From contig NZ_JASCQG010000004.1 in assembly GCF_030005555.1 (NCBI RefSeq), positions 124,001 to 188,000 on the forward strand: a stretch of DNA of 64,000 nt. Direction: 5' to 3'. This document shows, one piece after another, positions 53,637-62,330 of this stretch. The stretch comes from Empedobacter sedimenti. GTDB taxonomy: Bacteria; Bacteroidota; Bacteroidia; Flavobacteriales; Weeksellaceae. The notes under the pieces were generated by a model. That model worked only from the letters and a program-made list of their open reading frames with translations. It had not been told where the DNA came from and did no database searches. Position numbers and translations under genes: made by a program. Every line of letters starts with the position of its first letter. Within the stretch, counting starts at the first letter, position 1.

Positions 53637-54077
53637 ATGGGAAAAAAGAAACATAAATTTCTTTCTTCAAAAGATGAAAAAAAAATAATCGAAGCTATTC
53701 AGAAAGCAGAGAAAAATACAAGTGGAGAGATTCGAATTCATATTGAGTTCGAATCTTCTTCTAATCATTTTGACAAAGCTTTAGAAGTTTTCGAGCAATT
53801 AGAAATGCACAAAACCAAAGACAGAAATGGTGTGTTGTTTCATGTTTCGCCAACCGATCACAATTTTACGATTATTGGCGATGAAGGGATTGACAATGCA
53901 ACGCCTGATGATTTTTGGGACGATATAAAAGAAGATGTTGTCAAGCATTTCAAAAAAGAACATTATGTAAAAGGGCTTTGTAAGGGAATCAAGAAAACAG
54001 GCAAAGCACTTAAGAAATATTTTCCTTATCAAAAGGATGATACAAACGAATTACCAGATGAAATTAGCTACAGTTAA
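53637..54077 (+). CDS. TPM-domain protein, soluble (146 aa)
   Basis: A 146-residue protein with a TPM domain (about 14-115), starting FLSSKDEKKIIEAIQKAEKNTSGEIRIHIEF and containing GVLFHVSPTDHNFTIIGDEGI near residue 65-85. No signal peptide or membrane helix. TPM domains occur in photosystem repair and periplasmic phosphatase-like proteins, but the activity here is unknown. Its end overlaps the next gene's start by about 20 bases. Confidence 0.85.
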   Translation: MGKKKHKFLSSKDEKKIIEAIQKAEKNTSGEIRIHIEFESSSNHFDKALEVFEQLEMHKTKDRNGVLFHVSPTDHNFTIIGDEGIDNATPDDFWDDIKEDVVKHFKKEHYVKGLCKGIKKTGKALKKYFPYQKDDTNELPDEISYS

Positions 54078-54873
54078 ATATTTTTTTCTAACTTTTTTTC
54101 TTTCCATTTTAACCGTTTTTGGGCAAACGCCTGAAGAATTGGTTAATATGAAAAATCCTCCAAAAAAGCTTGTGCAAGATTACGCGAATGTTTTCGACGC
54201 AATGAAATTGGATGAATTAGAACGAAAATTAGTAGCCTATGATGATTCAACTTCTACTCAAATTTTGGTGTTAACAGTAGAATCTTTGGATGGTTATCCG
54301 TTAGAAACTTTTGCAAATGATATTGGTCAAAATTGGGGCGTTGGTACACAAGGAAAAGATAATGGAATTGTAATAGTTTTGAGTGAACAAGATCGTAAGA
54401 TTACAATAAGAACAGGATATTCGGCTCAGATTTATCTACCTCCAAGTGTCAACAAATCGATTATTGACAATGTTATTATTCCGTATTTCAAACAAGGCGA
54501 TTACGCTGGCGGAATAAATGCTGGAGTGAATTCTATTTTTCAAGCTTTTGCAGGAAAGTATAAGCAAGACAAACCAAAATCGCAAGAACCAGAAATGGAT
54601 TGGTTTGCATTGATTTTTGCCATAGGATTCTTCATTTTTATCTTCATTATTATTTCGAAAGGTAGAGGTGGTAATAATGGTGGAAACGGAGGTAGACGAA
54701 GAAGTTTGTTAGACGATATTATCATCATGAATACAGGAAGTTCTGTTTTCGGTGGCGGAGGTTTCGGCTCAGGAGGAAGTTCTTGGGGAGGAGGATCATC
54801 TGGCGGCGGCGGCGGCTTTGGTGGCTTCGGAGGCGGAAGCTTCGGAGGCGGTGGTGCTTCTGGTAGTTGGTAG
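54058..54873 (+). CDS. TPM-domain protein, membrane-anchored with Gly-rich tail
   Basis: I chose ATG 54058 (MKLATVKYF), giving 271 residues; the frame continues 7 codons upstream to another ATG. A signal peptide (FFLSILTVFGQ), a TPM domain (about 35-165, with LVQDYANVFDA and IGQNWGVGTQGKDNG) and a transmembrane helix near 185-205 are followed by a Gly/Ser-rich tail of about 60 residues with GGGGFGSGG-type repeats ending GASGSW. Such tails are common in TPM proteins. It completes the LemA-TPM-TPM unit. Confidence 0.85.
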   Translation: MKLATVKYFFLTFFLSILTVFGQTPEELVNMKNPPKKLVQDYANVFDAMKLDELERKLVAYDDSTSTQILVLTVESLDGYPLETFANDIGQNWGVGTQGKDNGIVIVLSEQDRKITIRTGYSAQIYLPPSVNKSIIDNVIIPYFKQGDYAGGINAGVNSIFQAFAGKYKQDKPKSQEPEMDWFALIFAIGFFIFIFIIISKGRGGNNGGNGGRRRSLLDDIIIMNTGSSVFGGGGFGSGGSSWGGGSSGGGGGFGGFGGGSFGGGGASGSW

Positions 54874-54890
54874 AAATACTATTTTGATTA

Positions 54891-55223
54891 ATGAATTTTA
54901 AAATTGTCACAAATATTGAAACTGATATTTTTTATTTAATTATTAATGAATTAGTAAAAGATAAATGGAAAATTATTTGTGAATATGATGATGAAATTTT
55001 TGATAAATCAATTGATTTCGACTTTTACAAATTAGCTAAAAATGAAAAAATAATTTTATTTGCTTGGGATAACTGGTTTGAAGGAGAGATAAAAGCTGAA
55101 ATTGAAATTCTAAAAGAATTAGCTGTTCAATATAAGTTTGATGTAAACTTTAATGAACCAAATTTTCTTCAAGATGAATATATTATAGAAAGAATGAAAA
55201 ATCTTTTAAAATTTTACGAATAA
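54891..55223 (+). CDS. Hypothetical protein, 110 aa
   Basis: A soluble, acidic and very A/T-rich gene product with helical and aromatic segments (FYLIINELVKDKWKIICEY near the start, FAWDNWFEGEIKAEIEILKELA in the middle). I do not recognise it. It starts 17 bases after the second TPM gene and ends at a terminator. Composition unlike the neighbours suggests a recent or fast-evolving gene. Confidence 0.6.
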   Translation: MNFKIVTNIETDIFYLIINELVKDKWKIICEYDDEIFDKSIDFDFYKLAKNEKIILFAWDNWFEGEIKAEIEILKELAVQYKFDVNFNEPNFLQDEYIIERMKNLLKFYE

Positions 55224-55229
55224 AACCAA

Positions 55230-55259
55230 AAATCCGAACGAAACCGTTCGGATTTTTTT
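55230..55259 (+). terminator. Terminator after the 110-aa gene
   Basis: An 11-bp stem (55230-55240 with 55245-55255), loop AAAC, followed by T residues, lies just after the stop. Confidence 0.88.
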
Positions 55260-55302
55260 ATGACTGAACATTATTCGTTAAATTCGTTTTCTAAATCAGT
55301 TT

Positions 55303-56670
55303 ATGGAACTTCTAAATCATATTTATATCAATCAACGCAGTAATACAAACGATACGTCGGATGCTAGATCAGAATATCAGCGCGATTATGATCGTATTAT
55401 TTTTTCGTCTGCCTTTCGTCGTTTGCAGAACAAAACGCAAGTTTTTCCTTTGCCAGGAAGTGTATTTGTCCACAATCGATTGACGCATTCGTTGGAAGTT
55501 TCGTCTGTTGGACGCTCGATGGGAAATTTGGTTGGAACATTTATTTCCGAGAATTATAAATTGACAAAAGAATCACAAGAGTTTTATAACTATAGTATTC
55601 ATGATGTGATTTCAGCAGCATGTTTGTGCCACGATATCGGAAATCCAGCTTTTGGACATTCGGGCGAAGATGCGATTGCATCTTATTTTGATCGTCACGA
55701 AACAGATTTGAAACAATATTTTACTGAAGCCGAATGGGCTGATTTAATCAATTTTGAAGGAAATGCGAATGCAATCCGAATTTTAACGCAACAACAAAAC
55801 GGAAAATCGGAAGGAGGTTTACGTTTGACATATTCTACGTTGGCTGCGATTGCAAAGTATCCGTGCGAATCGGTTGCGAAAGATAAAAGTCAATTGCATC
55901 GAAAGAAGTTTGGATTTTTTCAGGCACAAAAAGATGCATTCCGAACAATTGCTGAAAAAACGAATATGATTTTGGAACAAGATTCACCAATTATTTACAA
56001 ACGACATCCGTTTGTGTGGTTGGTAGAAGCGGCGGATGATATTTGTTATTCGATTATCGATGTCGAAGATTCGCAACGTTTAGGAATTATTGATCATGAT
56101 AAATGCCGAAAATTATTCTTGAATTTAGTAGAATCTTTAGATCCATCTCAGATTGATAAAACAAAAAATACGTTGAAATCAATTTCAGATAAGAATGATA
56201 GAATTGCGTATTTACGTGCCAAATCAATTAATTTATTGACTCAAAAATCGGTTGAAGTTTACCAAAATAATTTTGATCAAATTGTAAAAGGAGAATTTAA
56301 AACGGCGTTATTAGATGTCATCAAAAACGAAACAGAACAAGTAACAAAAAGAGTTTTAGATGAAATTCAGCGTTTCTCGATTGAGAATATTTACAATCAT
56401 CGTTCTGTTCTCGAAATTGAAAATGCAGGTTATAATGTAATGTCTGAATTACTTTCGCAATTTATTCCACCAATTTTGAAAGATGAAAGAGAACGTAAAA
56501 CCTTTGAGAAAAAAGCGTTACGTTTGGTTCCATCTCAATTTTTATACGAGAAAGGAACAAAGTATCAAAAAGTTATGGGAATCTTGGATTATGTTTCGGG
56601 AATGACGGATAATTACGCAACCGAATTGTATCGCCGTATCAAAGGAATCGAAATTGGAATGACGATCTAA
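55303..56670 (+). CDS. dgt: Deoxyguanosinetriphosphate triphosphohydrolase-like protein
   Basis: dGTPases hydrolyse dGTP to deoxyguanosine and triphosphate. The 455-residue protein has the HD-domain metal ligands: His in RLTHSLEVSSVGR, the His-Asp pair in CHDIGNPAFGHSGE and a downstream Asp in AADDICYSIIDVED. YQRDYDRIIFSSAFRRLQNKTQVFPL at the start is characteristic of the family. It is transcribed alone, and no terminator was found before the repeat-rich gap that follows. Confidence 0.94.
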   Translation: MELLNHIYINQRSNTNDTSDARSEYQRDYDRIIFSSAFRRLQNKTQVFPLPGSVFVHNRLTHSLEVSSVGRSMGNLVGTFISENYKLTKESQEFYNYSIHDVISAACLCHDIGNPAFGHSGEDAIASYFDRHETDLKQYFTEAEWADLINFEGNANAIRILTQQQNGKSEGGLRLTYSTLAAIAKYPCESVAKDKSQLHRKKFGFFQAQKDAFRTIAEKTNMILEQDSPIIYKRHPFVWLVEAADDICYSIIDVEDSQRLGIIDHDKCRKLFLNLVESLDPSQIDKTKNTLKSISDKNDRIAYLRAKSINLLTQKSVEVYQNNFDQIVKGEFKTALLDVIKNETEQVTKRVLDEIQRFSIENIYNHRSVLEIENAGYNVMSELLSQFIPPILKDERERKTFEKKALRLVPSQFLYEKGTKYQKVMGILDYVSGMTDNYATELYRRIKGIEIGMTI

Positions 56671-56941
56671 GTACGAAATTAGAGGTTAGAAATACGAAGC
56701 TCGAATTTAGTCATGCTGAACTCGTTTTAACATCTCACCAAAAGTATTAAACAGACAAATTATTTCAAAAATAAGGTTAGATAAATTGTCATTCCGACGA
56801 ATGGAGGAATCTATAGATTCTTCATTTTATTTCGCTGAAGCTACATTCAGAATGACAAAAAGTAATGAATTTTATGATTTGTTAACTAAATAACTAATTT
56901 CGATTTTCGTAAAACGAATAACTAAATAACATCACACAATA
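56671..56941. repeat. Intergenic region with two dispersed-repeat remnants
   Basis: This 271-base gap between dgt and the acetyltransferase has two pieces that resemble dispersed repeats of Flavobacteria. One is 56710-56739 (GTCATGCTGAACTCGTTTTA and the following CATCTCACC). The other is 56787-56857, bounded by TGTCATTC and its inverted copy GAATGACA, with a 14-bp perfect palindrome GAATCTATAGATTC at 56807-56820. Near the right end AACTAAATAAC occurs twice (about 56883 and 56920). No coding frame is seen. Confidence 0.7.
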
Positions 56942-57394
56942 ATGAAAAATGTAACAATACGAGAAGCAAGAAAAGAAGATTGCCCTCGAATTTTGGAATT
57001 GATTAAAGAATTAGCTTTATACGAAAAAGCACCAGACGAAGTAACGGTAACCTTAGAAGAAATGGAAGAATGCGGTTTTGGAGAAAAACCAGTTTGGGGT
57101 TCTTTGGTAGCAGAAGTGGACGGAAATGTAGAAGGAATTGCGTTACATTACGATCGTTATTCAACTTGGAAAGGACGCAGATTATATTTGGAAGATTTAA
57201 TCGTAACCGAAAAAATGCGCGGTTCTGGAATTGGTAAATTATTATTGGATGAATTAATTATTTACGGAAAAGCAAATAATTATCACGGAATGGTTTGGCA
57301 AGTTTTGGATTGGAATGAGCCTGCAATTAATTTCTACAAAAAATATAACGCCGATTTTGATCCAGAATGGATTAATGTTTCGGTGAATTTTTAA
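56942..57394 (+). CDS. GNAT-family acetyltransferase, diamine/thialysine type
   Basis: A 150-residue GNAT enzyme with the spermidine/thialysine-type layout: IREARKEDCPRILELIKELALYEKAPDEV at the start, YLEDLIVTEKMRGSGIGKLLLDEL with the acetyl-CoA loop in the middle and WQVLDWNEPAINFYKKYNA at the end. This subgroup acetylates diamines or lysine analogues; the substrate is inference. Its last 23 bases overlap the convergent regulator gene. Confidence 0.9.
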   Translation: MKNVTIREARKEDCPRILELIKELALYEKAPDEVTVTLEEMEECGFGEKPVWGSLVAEVDGNVEGIALHYDRYSTWKGRRLYLEDLIVTEKMRGSGIGKLLLDELIIYGKANNYHGMVWQVLDWNEPAINFYKKYNADFDPEWINVSVNF

Positions 57395-58835
57395 CAATGA
57401 TTTGTTCAATATAATCTGAAGGGGAAATTCCTTCAATTTGTTTGAAACTTTTCGTAAAAGAACTATGACTTTGAAATCCTGATTCTTCAGCCAAAATAGC
57501 AATTTTATATTGGCGATGCTTAGGGCTGTCATTGAGTTTCTTTTTTACAAGTTGAATACGCAATTCATTTATATACATATTGAAATTTTTATGTTTATAT
57601 GTATTAATAATTTCGGATAAATATTGAGAATTAATATTGAACTCAGAAGCTAATGAAGCAAGAGAGAGGTTGGGATTGGTATATTTTGTACTTTTTTCAA
57701 ATAACTCTAACTTTAATAAAGTGTCTTGAATGATAGTATCAGATATTTTTCTTTTTTCTTTGTGGGATAAAGTAATTGGATTATTTGTAATGTTTTTCTT
57801 TCTTTTTTTATAGAAATAGAAAAGTGTAACTAATCCAATTGCTAATATTCCAATGATAGAAATACTCCACCAAAATTGTTTTTTCAAATTTGATTGATAT
57901 TCTTTTTCAATATTATTTAGGACAAGATAAACACCTTTTTTCTCATTTTCGCTTAGCTGATTGAGTAATTTTCTCTCTTTTTGATAATAATAACCTGCCT
58001 TTTTGTGTTCCTTTTGATTAGAATAGATTAGACCTAGAATATGATAATTTTCAATTAATTCATTAATGAAATCATTTTCTTCTAAGACAGGAACAGATTG
58101 TTCAAAATAGTTTAAAGCAAGTTTATAATCATTGTTTTGATAGGCTAATATTCCTAAATTTCCTTTCAAAATTGCAAATATTATATCATCTTTAATGATT
58201 GATTGTAGATGAAGTCCTTTCTCGTATGTTTTTTGAGATAGATTAAATTCTTTCATCAAGAAATAATTGTATCCAAGATCATTGTATAGACGCAATTCTA
58301 CATCAGGTTTTTTTACTTTTATAGCTTCATCAATTGCTTTTACGTAATATTTATTTGCGTCGAGATATTTTTTTTGAAATGTGTAGGAATTTGCTTGTAC
58401 ATGATGAATTTTGATTTGTAACTCCGATTGTATATCTTGATCTTTAACACGAATAATATTATTCTGTGCCTGTTCTAAAGCTTTATCACCTTGATCATAC
58501 ATGTTTAAAGCAAAATAATTTTTTGCAGAAGCAATGTAAGTGTATATCAATGGCTCGGCAAACTTGTTTTTTTCTGCAATTTTAATTGCTCGATTGTTTA
58601 GTTCAATTACTTTTTCGACATTTCCTTCGTCCAAATAAACATTTGAAGTTAGGGTAAGTATTTTTATTTTGTATTCATCTTCTTCTAATTTCAAATATTC
58701 TTTTTCCCAAACATTTAAGTAGCTTTTGTAATTTACATTGAATAGCTCTGTTAATTGTTTAGTAATAATAGAATCTTGTGCCAATCCCGATATGGAAATG
58801 GATAAAAAAAATAGGTAAGTTGTTAAGCGAATCAT
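57372..58835 (-). CDS. Membrane-spanning TPR/AraC-type transcriptional regulator
   Basis: A 487-residue one-component regulator. A signal peptide (residues 1-19, ISGLAQD) directs an extracytoplasmic TPR region (about 30-310) outside the membrane; TPR pieces include AKNYFALNMYDQGDKALEQA and NLGILAYQNNDYKLALNYFEQ. A transmembrane helix at about 320-342 starts with WWSISIIG, followed by a basic stop (KKRKK), and an AraC-type HTH domain lies at the C terminus (about 385-480, with SLASLASEFNINSQYLSEII and AEESGFQSHSSFTKSFK). It is divergent from three secreted paralogues. Confidence 0.9.
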   Translation of the reverse strand: MIRLTTYLFFLSISISGLAQDSIITKQLTELFNVNYKSYLNVWEKEYLKLEEDEYKIKILTLTSNVYLDEGNVEKVIELNNRAIKIAEKNKFAEPLIYTYIASAKNYFALNMYDQGDKALEQAQNNIIRVKDQDIQSELQIKIHHVQANSYTFQKKYLDANKYYVKAIDEAIKVKKPDVELRLYNDLGYNYFLMKEFNLSQKTYEKGLHLQSIIKDDIIFAILKGNLGILAYQNNDYKLALNYFEQSVPVLEENDFINELIENYHILGLIYSNQKEHKKAGYYYQKERKLLNQLSENEKKGVYLVLNNIEKEYQSNLKKQFWWSISIIGILAIGLVTLFYFYKKRKKNITNNPITLSHKEKRKISDTIIQDTLLKLELFEKSTKYTNPNLSLASLASEFNINSQYLSEIINTYKHKNFNMYINELRIQLVKKKLNDSPKHRQYKIAILAEESGFQSHSSFTKSFKQIEGISPSDYIEQIIVKNSPKH

Positions 58836-59004
58836 CTTATATTCAATACAATATATTTGTTAAAATTAAGTAGAAGATTTTATCTTTTAATAGCAATTTA
58901 ATAAAAATTTTGTTAATTGGTTAAATTGCTTAAAATAATTATGTTACGTTTTATTATTTCAGTAATTTTTTTGTGATATTAATTGATTTGACAAGAATGT
59001 TTTC

Positions 59005-59033
59005 TTGTTAAGTAATTAATAATTATATATTTG
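59005..59033 (+). promoter_or_regulatory. Promoter of the secreted-paralogue operon
   Basis: TTG (59005-59007), an 18-base spacer and TATATTTG (59026-59033) match the Bacteroidota consensus closely; the ATG is 26 bases downstream. Another TATATTTG lies further left at 58852-58859. Confidence 0.7.
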
Positions 59034-59059
59034 CTGCTAATATTAAAATTTAACTTTAA

Positions 59060-59980
59060 ATGTTAAAAACCAGCCTAAGTTTAATATTAATTGTTTTACT
59101 TTCTAACCCTAATTATGCTCAAACGACAGGTGTTGGTGTAGATACGCCGAACCCAGATAAAACAGCATTGTTAGAATTGAGTTCTAAACCAGTTAATTCA
59201 TTAACAACAAAAGAAAGAGGATTTTTACCACCAAGAGTATCTTTGTCTAGCACAACAGATGTAACTACAATAGCTAATCCTGTCCCAGGTTTACTTGTGT
59301 TTAATTTAGCAAATGCAGGTAAGTATCCAAATGAAGTTTCAGCCAACAGTTTTTATTATTGGAATGGTACTAATTGGGATAAGTTAGTATACAAATCTAC
59401 GGTAGAAGAGGCGGTGAAACCAAGAATTTTTTACATTGAAGCTACAGATCGACAAAATTTTACTAGTTCAGATATGAATGCTGCTACTGGTACACCGAAA
59501 GATAATGTTGTTACATTTACTTCATCAACAGCCATGTTGAATACAATGAATATTATTTTGTTTAATAATACTACTTCGTATTTTACTGCAAATGTATCGG
59601 GTATTTATGAGTTTTCGGGATATGTAAATTATAATCCAATGGCGAATGTTCTATCTGAAGCAAATAATAAAAGAGCATTTCTTAATTTGAAGATACAATT
59701 ATCTACAGATGGAGGTGCAAGTTGGAATAGTTCTATCGGAACAAGATCTAACTGGGGAAATGAAGGTGCAGCTACTTTAAAAACTGCTATATTATTGCCA
59801 ACACCCATCAAGTTAAATAAAGGTGATATGGTTAGACTCGTTATAGCAAACCCATTTGGGGCTATTGCTAATAATGATCATTGTGGAGGTGGAAATTGTT
59901 ATATCGGGAATGATATAGCGAACAATATTCCAACTTCAAAAGGTTTGAAAATTCAGTTGTTAGATTATAATATTCAGTAA
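59060..59980 (+). CDS. Secreted paralogue 1 (306 aa)
   Basis: The first of three tandem related proteins. The signal peptide (residues 1-21, NPNYAQ) is followed by a short TGVGVDTPNPDKTALLELS segment and KERGFLPPRVSLSSTTDVTTI, a conserved start of a large family of Flavobacteria exported proteins of unknown role. Then NSFYYWNGTNWDKLV and a C-terminal beta-rich region with GIYEFSGYVNYNP and LKIQLSTDGGASWNSS, which looks like a C1q/TNF-like jelly roll by pattern, though that is tentative. No type IX sorting domain is visible. It lies 8 bases before the next paralogue. Confidence 0.75.
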   Translation: MLKTSLSLILIVLLSNPNYAQTTGVGVDTPNPDKTALLELSSKPVNSLTTKERGFLPPRVSLSSTTDVTTIANPVPGLLVFNLANAGKYPNEVSANSFYYWNGTNWDKLVYKSTVEEAVKPRIFYIEATDRQNFTSSDMNAATGTPKDNVVTFTSSTAMLNTMNIILFNNTTSYFTANVSGIYEFSGYVNYNPMANVLSEANNKRAFLNLKIQLSTDGGASWNSSIGTRSNWGNEGAATLKTAILLPTPIKLNKGDMVRLVIANPFGAIANNDHCGGGNCYIGNDIANNIPTSKGLKIQLLDYNIQ

Positions 59981-59988
59981 GTTGAGTT

Positions 59989-60837
59989 ATGAAAAAGTTT
60001 ATATTATTTTTTACCATTATATTTCAATTTAGCTTTTTATTAGGGCAGGTAGGTATAGGTACATCAACTCCTAATGCATCTTCAGTTTTAGATATAGATG
60101 TCTCAGGTATTAATCCTAAAAAAGGTTTTTTACTTCCAAGATTACAATTACTAAATAATACAGATAATACTACAGTAGATAAACCAGCTGTAGGTCTATT
60201 AGTATATAATATAGCAGATAGCGGATCTGGAACAAATAAAGTTTTTGCTAATATGTACTATTTCTGGAATGGAACAGAATGGTTGAGTTTAACAGATATT
60301 GAAGAAGTAAAAAGGGAATTACTACCTCAAGTTTTTTTTATAGCCGAACCAAATAATGGTATTACTACACCTCAAAATACAATTATTGGAACGGATAATA
60401 TAAATACTGCACCTGTTTTATTAAAATATACTTCATCTTCTATTATGTTGAATAGTGGAAACAACGTACAATTAATTGGTGATAATTCTTTTAAAATTAA
60501 TAATACAGGGATTTATGAAATTTCTGGTTTTATTAATTATAATCCATCTATATCATTAACTAATTCTACAAATCTTGAATTTACGCTTGAAGTTTCAACA
60601 GATAATGGTGCCACTTGGATACAAGAAGCCAAAACGTATGGTGTTTGGGGATATGGAACAGGGCTAAATAATCGAAGTAATAATATTGCCCCAACTGTTG
60701 TTAGTTTACCAATGAATGCGTTGATTCGTTGTACAGTTTTTAAATCGGTAGGCGTTAATCACGGTAATACAAGCGCAATTAGCGCGCCAACAGGTTTGAC
60801 TTATGGGAAGGTCTTTAAAATTCAAAAAATAGGATAA
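59989..60837 (+). CDS. Secreted paralogue 2 (282 aa)
   Basis: A signal peptide (FQFSFLLGQ) and the same layout as its neighbours: VGIGTSTPNASSVLDIDVS, KKGFLLPRLQLLNNTDNTTV, MYYFWNGTEWLSL and a beta-rich C-terminal half with GIYEISGFINYNPS and LEVSTDNGATWIQEA. Its last codons (Gln-Lys-Ile-Gly-stop) are part of a 20-bp tandem duplication that reaches into the start of paralogue 3. The function is unknown, but the shared layout suggests a related extracellular or surface role. Confidence 0.75.
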   Translation: MKKFILFFTIIFQFSFLLGQVGIGTSTPNASSVLDIDVSGINPKKGFLLPRLQLLNNTDNTTVDKPAVGLLVYNIADSGSGTNKVFANMYYFWNGTEWLSLTDIEEVKRELLPQVFFIAEPNNGITTPQNTIIGTDNINTAPVLLKYTSSSIMLNSGNNVQLIGDNSFKINNTGIYEISGFINYNPSISLTNSTNLEFTLEVSTDNGATWIQEAKTYGVWGYGTGLNNRSNNIAPTVVSLPMNALIRCTVFKSVGVNHGNTSAISAPTGLTYGKVFKIQKIG

Positions 60838-60862
60838 TTATGCAAAAAATAGGATAATTATG
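60823..60862 (+). repeat. 20-bp direct tandem duplication at the paralogue 2/3 junction
   Basis: Bases 60823-60842 and 60843-60862 are exact copies of one 20-base unit. Each copy carries codons for Gln-Lys-Ile-Gly, a TAA and an ATG, so a five-codon frame MQKIG with its own stop (60840-60857) lies immediately before the paralogue 3 ATG at 60860. Confidence 0.95.
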
Positions 60863-61705
60863 CAAAAAAGTAAATTTATATTCTGCTTATTAATGGGAAT
60901 ATGCATTAATGCACAGGTTTCTGTAGGGAATGTTATTCCAGATCAATCCTCAATTTTAGAGTTAAATACAGCTAATATTTCTCCCAAAAAAGGATTTTTA
61001 CCACCAAGAGTTCAGTTGCTTAATAATAAAGATATAACTACAATTCAAAATCCAGTTATAGGCATGACAGCTTATAATAAATTAGCTTCAGGATCAAGTC
61101 CAAATATTATTGAAGCAAATTCGTTTGTTGTATGGGATGGAAGTACATGGCAAAAAATAAGCAACTTACCAGAGATTAGATCGTTAAAGTTACCTGAAGA
61201 TTTCGCTGCAGTGTCTACAACTACCCAAAACTTTACTACAACAAACCAATTAAGTACAGTAAATTCTCCTACTCCGGTTGAGATTTATTGGAATAATGGG
61301 GATGTTAAAATAGCTAATCCGACAGATGTTCAATTAGGAACGAATAGGTTTAAATTTTTAAAAAGTTCTTACTTTCAAATTTCAGGGATGGTGACTTTTA
61401 AAGCAAATACAGTATTGGCAAGTAGTGATACTCAGATAGTACTGGTTGTTCAAAAATCTATAAATGGAGGTTCTACTTGGATCAATATTTTTTCGAATAC
61501 TCTTCCTATTGAACAGAATGCAAGTGGAATGTCACAAACTTTAACAATTCCTAATATAATACATCAATTTAATGTAAATGATGAAGTAAGAATTGTGATA
61601 TTTAAACCAGCTGGAAAAACTAATTATAGTACAGATTCTGGTATAATTGGAAGAAATACAACTGATATCGTTAAGTCTTTAAGAATTTTAAGAATTAATC
61701 AATAA
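60860..61705 (+). CDS. Secreted paralogue 3 (281 aa)
   Basis: A signal peptide (residues 1-18, GICINAQ), then VSVGNVIPDQSSILELNTA, KKGFLPPRVQLLNNKDITTI and SFVVWDGSTWQKI, like the other two paralogues, with a beta-rich C-terminal half. Identity to paralogue 2 is clear over the first 60 residues and lower further on. The ATG is 22 bases after the stop of paralogue 2, because of the 20-bp duplication. A bidirectional terminator follows. Confidence 0.75.
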   Translation: MQKSKFIFCLLMGICINAQVSVGNVIPDQSSILELNTANISPKKGFLPPRVQLLNNKDITTIQNPVIGMTAYNKLASGSSPNIIEANSFVVWDGSTWQKISNLPEIRSLKLPEDFAAVSTTTQNFTTTNQLSTVNSPTPVEIYWNNGDVKIANPTDVQLGTNRFKFLKSSYFQISGMVTFKANTVLASSDTQIVLVVQKSINGGSTWINIFSNTLPIEQNASGMSQTLTIPNIIHQFNVNDEVRIVIFKPAGKTNYSTDSGIIGRNTTDIVKSLRILRINQ

Positions 61706-61745
61706 CAAAAAACTCCAACTTGATGAAAAGTTGGAGTTTTTATTT
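61706..61745. terminator. Bidirectional terminator between the paralogue operon and the methyltransferase gene
   Basis: An 11-bp stem (61711-61721 with 61728-61738) with A/T runs on both sides lies between convergent genes. Confidence 0.85.
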
Positions 61746-61755
61746 TTGCTTACCG

Positions 61756-62286
61756 CTATTTCATAAATCCTTCATACCATTTCCACAAAATAATTCCTGT
61801 ACAAACAGAAACATTTAACGAATGTTTTGTTCCTGATTGTGGAATTTCGATACACGTATCACATTGGTCGATAATTGATTGTTGAACACCATCTACTTCA
61901 TTTCCCATTACAATAGCATATTTCTGAGATTGGTCAACTTCAAATTCATTTAACAAAACAGAACCTTCCGTTTGTTCAATCGTTACAATTTGGTAACCTT
62001 CTTCTTTCAGTTTTGCAACCAATTCATTCGAATCTTTTATATATTCCCAATCAACAGAATTTTCTGCACCAATGGCTGTTTTATGAATTTCTTTATGAGG
62101 TGGAGTTGCTGTAATTCCACACAAATAAATTTTATCAATTAAAAATGCATCCGAAGTTCTAAAAACCGCACCAACATTATGCATACTTCTCACATTATCT
62201 AACACCACAACAATCGGATGTTTTTCAATAGCTTTATATTCTTCCGCAGAAACGCGACCTAATTCGTCTAATTTTAGTTTTCTCAT
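61756..62286 (-). CDS. SpoU-family (TrmH-like) RNA methyltransferase
   Basis: A 176-residue SPOUT methyltransferase, starting with ATG 62286 (a GTG codon just before it is in frame). Motif 1 is NVRSMHNVGAVFRTSDAF near residues 32-49, motif 2 IVMGNEVDGV near 126-135 and motif 3 IPQSGTKHSLNVSVCTGI near 148-165, all in SpoU order. The enzyme methylates a ribose 2'-OH of tRNA or rRNA; the exact target cannot be read. It is divergent from mutS, with a 44-base gap. Confidence 0.93.
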   Translation of the reverse strand: MRKLKLDELGRVSAEEYKAIEKHPIVVVLDNVRSMHNVGAVFRTSDAFLIDKIYLCGITATPPHKEIHKTAIGAENSVDWEYIKDSNELVAKLKEEGYQIVTIEQTEGSVLLNEFEVDQSQKYAIVMGNEVDGVQQSIIDQCDTCIEIPQSGTKHSLNVSVCTGIILWKWYEGFMK

Positions 62287-62330
62287 CACTTCGTTTTTAA
62301 CTAACTTAGCTGTTCAAAATTTATAATAAT

